A stretch of DNA of 46,393 nucleotides from Aestuariivita sp. (GCF_021404545.1 NZ_JAAWWD010000068.1:1-46393), one strand, 5' to 3'; positions 17,612 through 26,364 are shown, numbered from the stretch's first letter. Numbers and translations are program-made. The notes: generated by a model not told the origin, from the sequence alone.

Positions 17612-18725
17612 GGCTTGGAATTGGCAGATACCCGGTTGGCCGGGTTTTCGGTATGACACAGGGGCCCTGGCGCCACTTGAGCAGCGTTTCTTGCTGTCGT
17701 CGGGCGAAATCCTGGGTGCTGTCCACCATGTCAGCCCGCCCGAGCGCGATCAACTCCGCATCGATCTGCTGAGCGATGAAGCCATGAAGACGAGTGCCAT
17801 CGAAGGTGAAATGCTGGACCGGCTCAGCGTACAATCCTCGCTCCGCCGACACCTTGGTTTGGCCCCAGACAATTATCCAAACAAGCCCCGTGAGCAGGGC
17901 GTGGCCGAGATGATGGTTGATGTCTACTCAACCTATGCCGATCCGTTAACGCATGAAACGCTGTTCCGGTGGCACGACATGCTTTTATCTCATGACCGGC
18001 GGCTGGAGGCGATCGGGGCATATCGGCGGCATGAAGAGGCAATGCAGATCGTCTCGGGCCGCTTTGATCGTCCGGCCGTGCATTTTGAGGCACCGCCGTC
18101 GGAACAGGTGCCGGAAGAGATGGATCGCTTCCTGAAATGGTTCGAGAGGACAGCGCCGGACGCTGCCGATGCGCTTCCAGCACTGACGCGGGCGGGCCTC
18201 AGCCATCTCTACTTTGAAAGCATCCACCCTTTTGAAGATGGAAACGGGCGTTTGGGTCGGGCCCTGGCTGAAAAATCATTGGCACAAAACATCGGCCAGC
18301 CAAGCCTGATCGCCCTTGCCTTCACGATCGAGCGGAAGCGCAAGGACTACTATGCCCAGCTTGAGCAGCATCAGAGGACATTGGATGTCACGCCTTGGTT
18401 GGAATGGTTCGCCGACGCGGTGCTGACAGCACAACAGGTCACCTTGGACCGTGTGGGGTTCTTCATTGCCAAAGCACATTTCTACGACCGGCATCGCGAA
18501 AGGCTGAACGAGCGGCAGGCCAAGGCGATTGAGCGGATGTTCCGGGAGGGGCCGGATGGGTTCAAAGGCGGCCTCAGTGCCGAAAACTACATTTCGATTA
18601 CAGGCACGTCCCGTGCAACGGCGACAAGGGATTTACAAGACCTGGTTGAAATAGGCGCTCTGACTCGCACCGGTGAGCGGCGGTACACACGTTACAGGCT
18701 TAAGCTTTCGCAAACATCTCCATAG
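17610..18725 (+). CDS. Fic/DOC family AMP-transferase with C-terminal winged helix
   Basis: 371-residue Fic protein expected to transfer AMP from ATP to a hydroxyl on a target protein. The active-site motif HPFEDGNGRLGRAL begins at His206. An autoinhibitory motif of the (S/T)xxxE(G/N) type, TSAIEG at residues 61-66, lies N-terminal to the Fic core, which makes it class II and self-inhibited. The C-terminus (about 320-365, SITGTSRATATRDLQDLVE) looks like a winged-helix DNA-binding domain, so it may bind its own promoter. It stands alone, between the B12 locus and the zigA operon; no antitoxin-like partner gene is adjacent, in line with internal inhibition. Target unknown. Confidence 0.92.
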   Translation: MAWNWQIPGWPGFRYDTGALAPLEQRFLLSSGEILGAVHHVSPPERDQLRIDLLSDEAMKTSAIEGEMLDRLSVQSSLRRHLGLAPDNYPNKPREQGVAEMMVDVYSTYADPLTHETLFRWHDMLLSHDRRLEAIGAYRRHEEAMQIVSGRFDRPAVHFEAPPSEQVPEEMDRFLKWFERTAPDAADALPALTRAGLSHLYFESIHPFEDGNGRLGRALAEKSLAQNIGQPSLIALAFTIERKRKDYYAQLEQHQRTLDVTPWLEWFADAVLTAQQVTLDRVGFFIAKAHFYDRHRERLNERQAKAIERMFREGPDGFKGGLSAENYISITGTSRATATRDLQDLVEIGALTRTGERRYTRYRLKLSQTSP

Positions 18726-18866
18726 GTTTTGCGGTACAGTCGGGCGAAGGGGCTTGGCCGCTCCGCGGCATTGGTGCTTTTGGCTTGCGCCCAGGCGTGC
18801 GGCGTTGAGACAAACGCGCTCAGCGCGGCGGTGGCAATTCATCAGAATAGTGGCATTCAGGTTCCA

Positions 18867-19139
18867 TCAGACGTTCATCGGCGGTTTGTCGGACGTCGCA
18901 AAGCGATCACGTGCAAGCGTATGCGCCTCGGCCTGTGACAACAGCGACAGTGCATCCTCGGCGCTCAGGCCCTTTGAACAGGCGCGGTTCCACAGACGGC
19001 GCGCCGAGGTGGGTGACCAGGGCAGTTTTGCCTCGGCCAGCCAGCGGCGCAGCGGCGCGGGGAGGCTGTCAAAGCTGCGCATCTGATCGGCGTTTCGGCG
19101 TTTGCGGCGCAAAGACGTGACGCCGAGGTTGCGGCTCAT
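18867..19139 (-). CDS. DUF6525 family protein
   Basis: 90-residue basic protein resembling DUF6525 of Rhodobacteraceae, with RSFDSLPAPLRRWLAEAKLPWSP and a C-terminal helix (EDALSLLSQAEAHTLARDR). Function unknown. Its ATG overlaps the stop of the DUF1826 gene upstream (19136), so it is the last gene of the zigA operon. The 140 bases between its stop and the Fic stop hold nothing I recognise. Confidence 0.75.
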   Translation of the reverse strand: MSRNLGVTSLRRKRRNADQMRSFDSLPAPLRRWLAEAKLPWSPTSARRLWNRACSKGLSAEDALSLLSQAEAHTLARDRFATSDKPPMNV

Positions 19140-19771
19140 GCCTCATCCTCCGGATCGTCGACCGCATCCACCACGAAAACCAGCCGCGTTTCGCCGGTTC
19201 CTTCCATCGGTGGCGAGCGATGCAGCAAGCCCGAGGGTGGCGAGGACGGCCAAAGTGTGCCGCGCAGCAAAATCGGCGCGCCTGTCGGGACCGTGAAAAC
19301 ACGTTTCGGGTCATGCCCGTCGGTCGACATGCCATATTGAGTGCCGACCCCGCGATAGGTGCAGACCAGCCGCGCTTTGATCGCGTCGATATGGAACTTG
19401 CGGCAGGCATTGGTCGTCACCGCTTGCAGCCGCAGGCGCAGATACCGCGCGCTCATCAGGTCCGCGAACAGGCGCGCCAGGGCTGTTGCGTCATCAATCA
19501 GCCAGTCTTGCTCGACCCCCTCGGGCGTGTCTGCACATTTGCAGAGCTGGCTCAGAGCCTGATGGACGTTGTCCGGTCGCAAGACGATCCGGCCTTGTGG
19601 CAGGTTTGCGGGGCCAAGCGCATCGACCCAGGACTGAAAGCCGGGTTCGGGACGTCGCCGCCAAATGGCCGCCGCGCAGCCAGGCTTGAGAAAGGCCGTC
19701 AGGTCGTCGGGCCTGTCGGCAACCGCCACACCGATCGCAGCGTGCCGGACCGTCTCGCGTACCAGTGTCAT
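19136..19771 (-). CDS. DUF1826 family protein
   Basis: 211-residue DUF1826 protein. The family core is visible as [21 protein letters not shown], and later [20 protein letters not shown]. An HxD pair followed by a distant His in this order resembles the iron facial triad of 2-oxoglutarate/Fe oxygenases or cupins, which is my inference. CxC (CKC) lies near residue 78. It overlaps zigA upstream and the DUF6525 gene downstream by four bases each; this three-gene set points to zinc or other metal stress. Confidence 0.85.
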   Translation of the reverse strand: MTLVRETVRHAAIGVAVADRPDDLTAFLKPGCAAAIWRRRPEPGFQSWVDALGPANLPQGRIVLRPDNVHQALSQLCKCADTPEGVEQDWLIDDATALARLFADLMSARYLRLRLQAVTTNACRKFHIDAIKARLVCTYRGVGTQYGMSTDGHDPKRVFTVPTGAPILLRGTLWPSSPPSGLLHRSPPMEGTGETRLVFVVDAVDDPEDEA

Positions 19772-20979
19772 GCGGCTGCCTCCGCCCGCTGCCAGACCGG
19801 GAAGGGGTCGGGGTAGTCAGGCAAACTGTCGGGGCCCGTCGCGGCTGGCGCCGGAACCAGGCAGGCATCCAACCGCGCCCTGAGTGCCGGCCAGTCAATG
19901 CCCGCGCCGATAAAGACCAGCTCCTGCCGCCGGTCGCCCCAGGGGTCTTGCCAGTGGGCCTGCAAGTAGGCTTTTGCACTTTCATGTTCGGGCCAGCGAT
20001 CCCTCGGCACCGAGGCCCACCATGTGCCAAGCGGTTTGACGCTCGACAAGGCTCCGGCCAGCGAGAACTCGGCGACCCAACCAGGCCGGGTAACGATCCA
20101 GAAATGCCCCTTGGCCCGGATCACACCGGGCAGATCGCCATTCAGCACTTCGAGGATTTTCTCGGGGATGAAGGGCAGGCGCGCGCGGTAGACAAAGGAG
20201 GCAACGCCGTATTCCTCGGTTTCAGGGGTGTGGTCCGCAAAGCCATAGAGCTCCTTGGCCCACATCGGATGTTCGTGCGCTTTTTCAAAGTCGAACAGCC
20301 CGGTGTCGAGAATTCTGCTTGCGTCGACCTCTGACTGGTCGGTCTCGATGATCTGTGCATCGGCATTCAGGCTGCGGATGATCTTGCGTGCAGCGTCCAC
20401 CTTCTCGGGCCCTGCATCCGTCACCTTGTTCAGAATCACCACGTCCGCGAACTCGATCTGATCGGTCAGCAAATGCACCAGCGTGCGATCATCCTCCTCG
20501 CCCATCGCCTCACCGCGGTCGCGCAGGAAATCATGGCTTGCATAATCGGTCAGCAGGTTCGCGGCATCGACGACCGTCACCATCGTGTCGAGGCGGGAGA
20601 CATCCGACAGGCTGTCGCCGAACTCGTCACGGAAATCGAAGGTCGCTGCTACGGGCAGGGGTTCGGAAATTCCCGTGGATTCGATCAGCAGATAATCAAA
20701 GCGGCCTTCGGCTGCCAAGCGCCGCACCTCATCCAGCAGGTCATCGCGCAAGGTGCAACAGATGCAGCCGTTCGACATCTCGACAAGCGTTTCGTCGGTG
20801 CGGCTGAGTTCGGTATCGGCCCGCACCAGATCCGCGTCGATGTTGACCTCGGACATGTCATTCACGATGACGGCGACACGACGGCCATCGCGGTTGTTCA
20901 AGACCCGGTTGAGAAGTGTTGTCTTGCCGGCACCCAGAAAGCCGGACAGGACAGTGACGGGAAGGCGGGTATCGGTCAT
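19768..20979 (-). CDS. zigA: ZigA/YeiR-type zinc GTPase metallochaperone
   Basis: 403-residue G3E GTPase of the CobW family. Walker A is GFLGAGKTT, the metal-binding CxCC is CICC in [18 protein letters not shown], and NKVT is the guanine-binding motif. The long CobW_C domain and the partners DUF1826 and DUF6525 mark the zinc-related ZigA group; the B12 CobW is the separate gene at 1567. It would deliver zinc to enzymes under zinc shortage. ATG 20979 begins [16 protein letters not shown]; an earlier in-frame start at 20991 adds four residues. I found no convincing Zur box upstream. Confidence 0.88.
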   Translation of the reverse strand: MTDTRLPVTVLSGFLGAGKTTLLNRVLNNRDGRRVAVIVNDMSEVNIDADLVRADTELSRTDETLVEMSNGCICCTLRDDLLDEVRRLAAEGRFDYLLIESTGISEPLPVAATFDFRDEFGDSLSDVSRLDTMVTVVDAANLLTDYASHDFLRDRGEAMGEEDDRTLVHLLTDQIEFADVVILNKVTDAGPEKVDAARKIIRSLNADAQIIETDQSEVDASRILDTGLFDFEKAHEHPMWAKELYGFADHTPETEEYGVASFVYRARLPFIPEKILEVLNGDLPGVIRAKGHFWIVTRPGWVAEFSLAGALSSVKPLGTWWASVPRDRWPEHESAKAYLQAHWQDPWGDRRQELVFIGAGIDWPALRARLDACLVPAPAATGPDSLPDYPDPFPVWQRAEAAA

Positions 20980-21086
20980 GCGGAGCCTCAAGCAGTTGGA
21001 TCACGTGGGGGAAGACCAGCGGTTGGCGGCAGCCGATGTCAGCCACTGCCCTGTCGCCGATCGCGCAGGTTGCGTTTTTGGGCGGG

Positions 21087-21281
21087 TCATTGGCGGTGCT
21101 TTCGCGGCAAGCCAGACGACACAGCCGTCCCGTCCCAGCCCGCCACACCCTGCGCCGCCGCCGATGTTCGATTGGGCGGAGCCCCTGCATCGACCACGCT
21201 CACCCTCCGGCTGGCACGACCCAGTTGCAAAGCGCCGGTCAAACCGGCGAAACTGTCCCCAATGATCACGACATCTTGCAT
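21087..21281 (-). pseudogene. Truncated NAD(P)/FAD-dependent oxidoreductase (thioredoxin-reductase-like)
   Basis: An ATG at 21281 opens a frame that begins like flavoproteins of the thioredoxin-reductase-like group: MQDVVIIGDSFAGLTGALQL is the FAD-binding GxSxAG segment, then VVDAGAPPNR and GVAGWDG. The similarity stops after about 50 residues and the frame ends at 64, where about 300 are expected. No other frame downstream to zigA continues it. It faces the Rrf2 gene at 21387 across a shared operator-like region, as intact homologues often do. Confidence 0.75.
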
Positions 21282-21313
21282 AGAACGGCCCCGAGTTCGA
21301 TTCGGCTCAACAC

Positions 21314-21361
21314 AAGTAACTAGTAAAGTTACTAGATACTCGCAACCGTTATTGTTACTTG
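21314..21361. promoter_or_regulatory. Operator-like repeats between the flavoprotein remnant and the Rrf2 gene
   Basis: AAGTAACTAG (21314-21323) is followed by AAGTTACTAG (21326-21335), a near-perfect tandem repeat whose GTAAC and GTTAC also pair as an inverted repeat. GTTACTTG (21354-21361) is the exact reverse complement of CAAGTAAC (21313-21320). The AT-rich stretch lies between divergent starts and is a likely binding site for the Rrf2 protein. Confidence 0.6.
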
Positions 21362-21386
21362 ATGCCGGGATGGAGGAGCCTCGCCG

Positions 21387-21785
21387 ATGAAACGCAACAG
21401 CAGACTGTCGCTTGCGCTGCACACGCTTGGCCATATGGCAGCTGAGCCTGACCGCATGCGCACCTCTGCTGATATCGCCGAACACGCAGGGACCAATCCG
21501 GTGGTCGTGCGACGCGTGCTGGGCCGTTTGCGCAAGGCTGGCTTGCTGAATGCCGAAAAGGGCCATTCCGGCGGATGGCGATTGGCGCGATCGCCGCAGG
21601 ACATCACGTTGGCCGATGTCTATCTTGCATTGGATGAAAGCCTGATCGCGACCGTAGCGGAGGAAGATACACCGAACTGCGCGGTCGAGCATGCGCTGCA
21701 TCGCAAGGTGTCTTCGGTCATGGCAGACATCGAGCGGAGCCTGATCGAGAGGCTTGCAGCCACGACAATCGCCGAGATGAAGTAG
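21387..21785 (+). CDS. Rrf2 family transcriptional regulator (YwnA-like)
   Basis: 132-residue Rrf2-family DNA-binding protein. The N-terminal winged helix includes TSADIAEHAGTNPVVVRRVL and AGLLNAEKGHSGGWRLAR, typical of the family. It has one cysteine only (Cys98), so it cannot form the three-Cys Fe-S cluster of IscR or NsrR and more probably senses through a thiol or another ligand. ATG 21387 has GGAGGAG-type sequence about ten bases upstream (ATGGAGGAGCC). It faces the truncated flavoprotein, its likely former target. Confidence 0.88.
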   Translation: MKRNSRLSLALHTLGHMAAEPDRMRTSADIAEHAGTNPVVVRRVLGRLRKAGLLNAEKGHSGGWRLARSPQDITLADVYLALDESLIATVAEEDTPNCAVEHALHRKVSSVMADIERSLIERLAATTIAEMK

Positions 21786-21936
21786 GCATTTCCCGACGGC
21801 ATTGATCCGGGCGGCCTTGTCAGGACCATCCGTTCGCCGTGGGGCGAGGTGTAGCTCTGGCAACGGAGGTCTCGCGTGGCTCGTTTGCGGTCTGCGCTTT
21901 TTGGTTCTCGACCACGTCGAAAGGCTGATTGAGCCG

Positions 21937-22383
21937 CTAGAACTCCAGATCGCGGAGCAGTGCCATAAGCCGTGCTTTTTCATCTTCGGGTATGGCCGCG
22001 AAGGCCTTTCTGTCGCGCTCGAGCGCGGCAGGCAGGATCGTGTCAAACAGATCCCACCCGGCTTCCGTGAGTTCCCAGAGGTTGCGACGGGCGTTGGCAG
22101 GGTCCTGTTCTCGCCGGACGCGGCCATGCTGCTCGAGACGGCGCAGGGATCGGCTGACGGCCATCTTGTCCATCGACATGCGCCGGGTCACGTCTTCGCC
22201 GGATGATTTTGGATGGGCGGCCAGTGCCATCATGCACCGCCATTCGGGCAATGTCAGGTCGTTCGGTTTGCCGAATCTTTCCTGGAACGGCTGCACGATG
22301 CGATTGACTGCGACCAGCAGGCGGAACGTCAGGGTTTCCTTGATGCGGCTGTCCGCGCGGGCTGCGGGTCTTGCCCCGCTCAT
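21937..22383 (-). CDS. MarR family transcriptional regulator
   Basis: 148-residue MarR-type winged-helix protein: LTLPEWRCMMALAAHPKSSGEDVTRRM, then the recognition region MDKMAVSRSLRRLEQHGRVRREQD and LWELTEAGWDLFD. Its ATG overlaps the stop of the TRAP large permease by four bases, so it is the last gene of the TRAP operon and probably controls it, perhaps through the palindrome at 25161-25178. Confidence 0.9.
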   Translation of the reverse strand: MSGARPAARADSRIKETLTFRLLVAVNRIVQPFQERFGKPNDLTLPEWRCMMALAAHPKSSGEDVTRRMSMDKMAVSRSLRRLEQHGRVRREQDPANARRNLWELTEAGWDLFDTILPAALERDRKAFAAIPEDEKARLMALLRDLEF

Positions 22384-23666
22384 TCTTCCGCAAGTCCCGG
22401 CAGCCAGAGCACCAGGTCCGGGGCCATGACGACAAGCGCCAGGGTTGCCAGAAGCGCGCCCAGGAAGGGGAGTGTTTCGACGATCACCGACATGGCGCGA
22501 GATTGTGCTTGTGCCGCAGTAATGTAAAGCAGGATGCCCACCGGCGGTGTGACCAACCCGATGGACGCCGCCAGGATCGACACAAGGCCCAGATGCACCA
22601 GGTCGATACCGCCCGCCTGGGCCGCCGGCACCAGCAGCGGCACGATCACGACGATCAGCGTGATCGGCTCAAGCACGGTGCCAAGCACCAGCAGGACCAG
22701 CGCGATCAGCGCCAGAAGCGCCGCGCCTTGCAGACCTGTCGCCGCGACAAGGGCGGCAATGTCGCGCGCGATGCCAAGGCTCGCGATGATCCAGACGAAG
22801 CCGCCGGAAATGGCGATGATGATCAGCACTTTCGCGCTGTCCGCCGCAGCCTCGCAGACCGCGCACCAGAGATCGGCCAGCTGGGCCTCGCGGTAGACAA
22901 GGGCGCTGATCGCGGCGGCATAGACGGCGGCAACGGCTCCGATCTCGGCCGTGGTGGCGAAGCCGCCGATCAGGCCCACGACCACCACCACCGGCATCAG
23001 CAGTGCAAGCGATGCCCCCCGAAGGGCCGCGCCCAGCTCACCCCAGCCCCGCCAGGCCGACGCCGGATAGCCACGGCGCAAGGACAGCACGGCTGAGGCC
23101 GCGATCAGGAAAAGGCCCATCAGGAACCCCGGCAAGACGCCCGCCAGAAAGAGCGCACCGATCTCCGCCCCTGTGAAAAGGCCAAAGATCACCATTGGGA
23201 TCGACGGCGGGATCACCAGCCCGATGGTAGCCGAGGCGGCGGTCACGGCGGCGGCATAGGCGCCCGGATAGCCTTCCTTGCGCATCGCCGGGATCATGAT
23301 CGAACCTACGGCGGCCGCATCCGCCACGGCGGAGCCCGACACGCCGGCAAAGACCACCGATGCGCCGATATTGGCGTGGCTCAATCCGCCGCGCAGATGT
23401 CCAAGACAGGCCCGCGCCAACCGCAAGAGCCGCCGGGACATGCCCCCGAGGTTCATGATCGCACCGGCCAGAAAGAAATAGGGGATCGCCGTGAACGCCG
23501 TATTGTCGAGCCCCTGCATAAACGTTTGCACAAGCACGATGGAGGGCAGCGCCGGAGCGAAGGCCACGGAGAATATGCCGATCGCAAGCGCCATAGCCAG
23601 CGCCACCGGCGCACCGATGAACAACACGCCAAGGAAGGTGCCGAACAGGATCGCGAGTTCAATCAT
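22380..23666 (-). CDS. TRAP transporter large permease (DctM type), first system
   Basis: 428-residue inner-membrane protein with about 12 hydrophobic segments, of the DctM family, which drives uptake with the sodium gradient. Family segments: FVAGVSGSAVADAAAVGSIMIPAM-like region around residue 105-130 (GSGSAVADAAAVG), GLVIPPSIPMVIFG, and near the end SIGLVTPPVGILLY. It overlaps dctQ (23663) upstream and marR downstream. The name follows the family; the substrate is unknown. Confidence 0.93.
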   Translation of the reverse strand: MIELAILFGTFLGVLFIGAPVALAMALAIGIFSVAFAPALPSIVLVQTFMQGLDNTAFTAIPYFFLAGAIMNLGGMSRRLLRLARACLGHLRGGLSHANIGASVVFAGVSGSAVADAAAVGSIMIPAMRKEGYPGAYAAAVTAASATIGLVIPPSIPMVIFGLFTGAEIGALFLAGVLPGFLMGLFLIAASAVLSLRRGYPASAWRGWGELGAALRGASLALLMPVVVVVGLIGGFATTAEIGAVAAVYAAAISALVYREAQLADLWCAVCEAAADSAKVLIIIAISGGFVWIIASLGIARDIAALVAATGLQGAALLALIALVLLVLGTVLEPITLIVVIVPLLVPAAQAGGIDLVHLGLVSILAASIGLVTPPVGILLYITAAQAQSRAMSVIVETLPFLGALLATLALVVMAPDLVLWLPGLAEE

Positions 23667-24118
23667 GGACGGCGCAAGACCAACATCAGCGCCGCCGCAA
23701 GGCAGAGAAACCCGGTGCCGACCGCGACGGGTGCATATTTGATCGCCCCCGACACAGGCAGGGTGGGCAGGTCGATGAAGGAAAAGGCCGCCATCGTGTC
23801 AAAGATAAGCGGCAAAAGGACAAGGCCACCGATCAGCACGGTCAGATCAAAAAGCACCGTCAGCGCGCGCGTCATTCTGGCCCCCGCGCCCAGCAGATCA
23901 ACGGCGATATGACGGCGCGTCAACCACAGGTGCCCCGCGCCGATCCACGCCAGGCCCAGCAGCAGGATGATGCTGACATCCCCCGCCCAGGGCCAGCTGA
24001 CGCCCAGGACATACCGCTGGATCACCTGCCAGAAATCCAACGTCACGAGCACCAGCAGGCACAGTCCCATGGCCCAGAGCGAGGCCCGTGCCAGGATCTT
24101 GTGCGCTGACCTGAGCAT
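23663..24118 (-). CDS. TRAP transporter small permease (DctQ type), first system
   Basis: 151-residue protein with four hydrophobic segments, including the DctQ-typical RYVLGVSWPWAGDVSIILLL and the loop RRHIAVDLL. It links the binding protein to the large permease. ATG 24118 overlaps the dctP stop (ATGA-type overlap); an upstream start at 24157 would lie inside dctP. Confidence 0.9.
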   Translation of the reverse strand: MLRSAHKILARASLWAMGLCLLVLVTLDFWQVIQRYVLGVSWPWAGDVSIILLLGLAWIGAGHLWLTRRHIAVDLLGAGARMTRALTVLFDLTVLIGGLVLLPLIFDTMAAFSFIDLPTLPVSGAIKYAPVAVGTGFLCLAAALMLVLRRP

Positions 24119-25110
24119 CACATATCGCCGATGGTCGCGGCGAGCCCCTCGGGCCACATCTTGCCTTCCATATCTGCGACGATTCCGTCACGGGCATAGA
24201 GAAAGGCATCGCTGTCAGGTTCCGTTACGGTGACGCCAAGCTCGCTCAGCTTGACCATTGCCTGTTCCATCTGCTTGGCGTGCAGCTTGCGTCCCTCGAC
24301 GCCCGCCCGTTCGGTTGCTTCGCGGACCCAGCCTTGCTGTTGCTCGTTCAGCGCTGCCCAACGCTGCGGGCTCATCCAGATGCCGACGCCGGAATGGATA
24401 TAGTCGAGCGGGATGTAGTGACCCTGCGCCGCGGCATAGCCCGCACCGATGAAATCGATCACGCCATTGTCCTGCCCATCCACCAGGCCGGTCTTGAGCG
24501 CGTTAAACAGCTCCGATCCCTTGATCGGCGTTGGTGCCGCGCCCCATGCCTTGAATGCGCCGATGATCATCGGATGTTCGGGGGTGCGGATTTTGAGACC
24601 TTCGAGGTCGTCTGGCGTGCGCACCGGTGTCGTAGCCGTTGTCAGGGCGCGCGGCGGGCGGTCGCCTGCGAGGCCAAGATAAACGACGCCTGTCTGCTCT
24701 TCGACATCGGCCATCATTTCCTGGAACGTGTCCGACGCGATAAACCGGTGGAAATGGTCCTGATCAGAAAACAGGAAGGGCGTCCACATCACCAGAAATG
24801 GCCGTGCTTCCTTCATCGCGACGGTGGCCGAGACGTCGATCAGATGCAAATCCAGCGCACCTGCCCGCGTCTGCACCCAAAGCTGGCTGAGATCGCCCAA
24901 CACGCCGCCTGGAATGATTTCGACGGCCATGGTGCCGCCCGACATTTCAGACAGATTGGCGGCAAACCGTTCGGCCGCGGTCTGATAGGTTGTCTGCGGT
25001 GGCGCGACATGCGCAAGGCGCAACGTGATATCCTGCGCGGGCGCGGCGGCAGCGGCCAGCGACAGTGTAAGCGCCGCGGTGGCACCGCGGATGAATGTCC
25101 TGAATGTCAT
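24118..25110 (-). CDS. TRAP transporter substrate-binding protein (DctP type), first system
   Basis: 330-residue periplasmic binding protein. The N-terminal signal peptide (TFRTFIRGATAALTLSLAAA) should be cut near APAQ-DITL. The DctP pattern is clear: LRLAHVAPPQTTYQTAAERFA, PGGVLGDLSQLWVQTRAGALD, and LEGLKIRTPEHP, where the Arg is expected to hold a carboxylate group of the ligand. VDGQDNGVIDF follows as in the family. Ligand not predictable; an organic acid is likely. It is the first gene of the minus-strand operon, and its promoter region is shared with the divergent cupin gene. Confidence 0.92.
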   Translation of the reverse strand: MTFRTFIRGATAALTLSLAAAAAPAQDITLRLAHVAPPQTTYQTAAERFAANLSEMSGGTMAVEIIPGGVLGDLSQLWVQTRAGALDLHLIDVSATVAMKEARPFLVMWTPFLFSDQDHFHRFIASDTFQEMMADVEEQTGVVYLGLAGDRPPRALTTATTPVRTPDDLEGLKIRTPEHPMIIGAFKAWGAAPTPIKGSELFNALKTGLVDGQDNGVIDFIGAGYAAAQGHYIPLDYIHSGVGIWMSPQRWAALNEQQQGWVREATERAGVEGRKLHAKQMEQAMVKLSELGVTVTEPDSDAFLYARDGIVADMEGKMWPEGLAATIGDM

Positions 25111-25160
25111 TGATGATCCTCCCTGATCGCGAGAGTCTTCCCGCTTGCGCCAAGGATGAT

Positions 25161-25178
25161 ATGTAACATATGTTACAT
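25161..25178. promoter_or_regulatory. Perfect 18-base palindrome between dctP and the cupin gene
   Basis: ATGTAACATATGTTACAT is fully symmetric. It lies midway between the divergent dctP (ATG at 25110) and cupin (GTG at 25207) genes, where an operator for both is expected. The MarR protein at the end of the TRAP operon is the nearest candidate binder. Confidence 0.7.
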
Positions 25179-25206
25179 TGCAAGCGGAATCTCAGGGAGG
25201 ACCATC

Positions 25207-25995
25207 GTGGTCGACATTCTTCACGCCCGTGCGCGGGGTGGCATCTACGGATACGACAAACGCGACCTGAAGTGGATCAGCACGGATAAGAAAGGCATGC
25301 AGCTTGCCCCGGTCCGTGCCGACCGTGAAGAGGGGCAATACCTTGGCTACCTCAAGTTCGATAGTATGGCGGAGACAGGGCTGCACCAGCATCTGGGGCC
25401 CGCATTCTCTTATTTCTTGGACGGTGGGCTTGCCGATTTTCAGGGCGTCGCCCGCGCCGGGGAGGTTGGCATCAACCTTGCCGGTGCCACGCACAGCGCG
25501 ATTGCCTATGCCCCCACGCTCATGGCCTCGCGGCTGGAGGCGCCGGTGATCTATCCCAGTCAGGACAGCGTCGCGGGCGAGACGCTACACACGGGGGCCA
25601 CGGCGGGAGAGATCGTCAATGAGACGCCGGAGGTCCTCCCTGATATCAACATCTTTCTCGAAGACCTAAGCTGGCAAGGCACGCTCCACGCGGGCGTGCA
25701 GCGGCGCATGATCTTCGATTACACTCAGACCGAGCACAGCCGCCGTCACCTACAACTGCGCTTGCTGCCCTATACCAGCCTGCCACCCTTTCGTGCGGGT
25801 GGTGCCACGGATATCTTCATCATCGGAGGCGATCTCGAGGTCGGGGATGAGACGCGAATGGCGGGCGATTTCTTCGTGATGGAGGAGGGGGCTGTCGTTG
25901 AACTGGGAACCCGGTTCGGAGCGCTTGTACTGGTCTGGGCGGAAGGCCCGTCGAACTGGCACCACGAAACTGGGCCGGACCTCTGGGGGTTCTAG
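25207..25995 (+). CDS. Tandem cupin-domain protein (ChrR-cupin-like)
   Basis: 262-residue protein with two beta-barrel cupin halves. In the first half, ETGLHQHLGPAFSYFLDGGL gives the HxH-like metal-site pattern; in the second, TDIFIIGGDLEVGDETRMAGDFFVMEEGAVVELG repeats the fold. This arrangement resembles ChrR-type cupins and some dioxygenases such as acetylacetone-cleaving enzymes. GTG 25207 is chosen: GGGAGG ends six bases before it. It is divergent from the TRAP operon and probably shares its regulation, so it may act on the transported compound. Reaction unknown. Confidence 0.75.
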   Translation: MVDILHARARGGIYGYDKRDLKWISTDKKGMQLAPVRADREEGQYLGYLKFDSMAETGLHQHLGPAFSYFLDGGLADFQGVARAGEVGINLAGATHSAIAYAPTLMASRLEAPVIYPSQDSVAGETLHTGATAGEIVNETPEVLPDINIFLEDLSWQGTLHAGVQRRMIFDYTQTEHSRRHLQLRLLPYTSLPPFRAGGATDIFIIGGDLEVGDETRMAGDFFVMEEGAVVELGTRFGALVLVWAEGPSNWHHETGPDLWGF

Positions 25996-26086
25996 CGCTT
26001 GATCCAAGAGCAGCGGTTCGCTGGGTCGTCGAGATGCCGATCCAACCATCGACCTGCCGATCTGAGCGCGTGCCGGGCTTCTGGAC

Positions 26087-26364
26087 GGGTACGTGTCGAC
26101 AGCGATTGCTGATCTCGATCCGAACTTGCGCGAGGCGGCCATCGGTTTGGGGGTGCGCCCGATGCAACGCCTGCGGCAGGTCGGGACACCCCTGGCGCCG
26201 CCTGTGATCATCGCGGGCGTCCGCATGGCGGTGGTGATGAGATCGGGGTGACGGCCATTGCGGCCCATGTCTGGGCAGAAGGGCTGGGCATCTTCATCTC
26301 GCGCGGGATCAACCTGTCGGACACCTGCCAGCTGATCACAGGGTCCATCGCGGCCTCGCTGTAG
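26087..26364 (+). pseudogene. Remnant of an osmoprotectant-type ABC permease (OpuB/OpuC-like)
   Basis: One frame from 26087 encodes the conserved cytoplasmic loop of glycine-betaine/choline permeases (LREAAIGLGVRPMQRLRQV, then PLAPPVIIAGVRMAVVM) and stops at a TGA near 26250. The adjacent frame continues the same protein: GVTAIAAHVWAEGLGIFISR up to TAG at 26362-26364. The N-terminal part is missing. A frameshifted, truncated gene; the rest of 25996-26510 contains nothing else I recognise. Confidence 0.8.

Noticed and set aside
17610-18725. Fic protein as part of a two-gene toxin-antitoxin pair
   Set aside because: No small antitoxin gene lies next to it and the inhibitory motif is inside the protein itself.
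19768-20979. Second CobW involved in B12 synthesis
   Set aside because: Its partners are DUF1826 and DUF6525, and no riboswitch precedes it, so the zinc-related ZigA group fits better.
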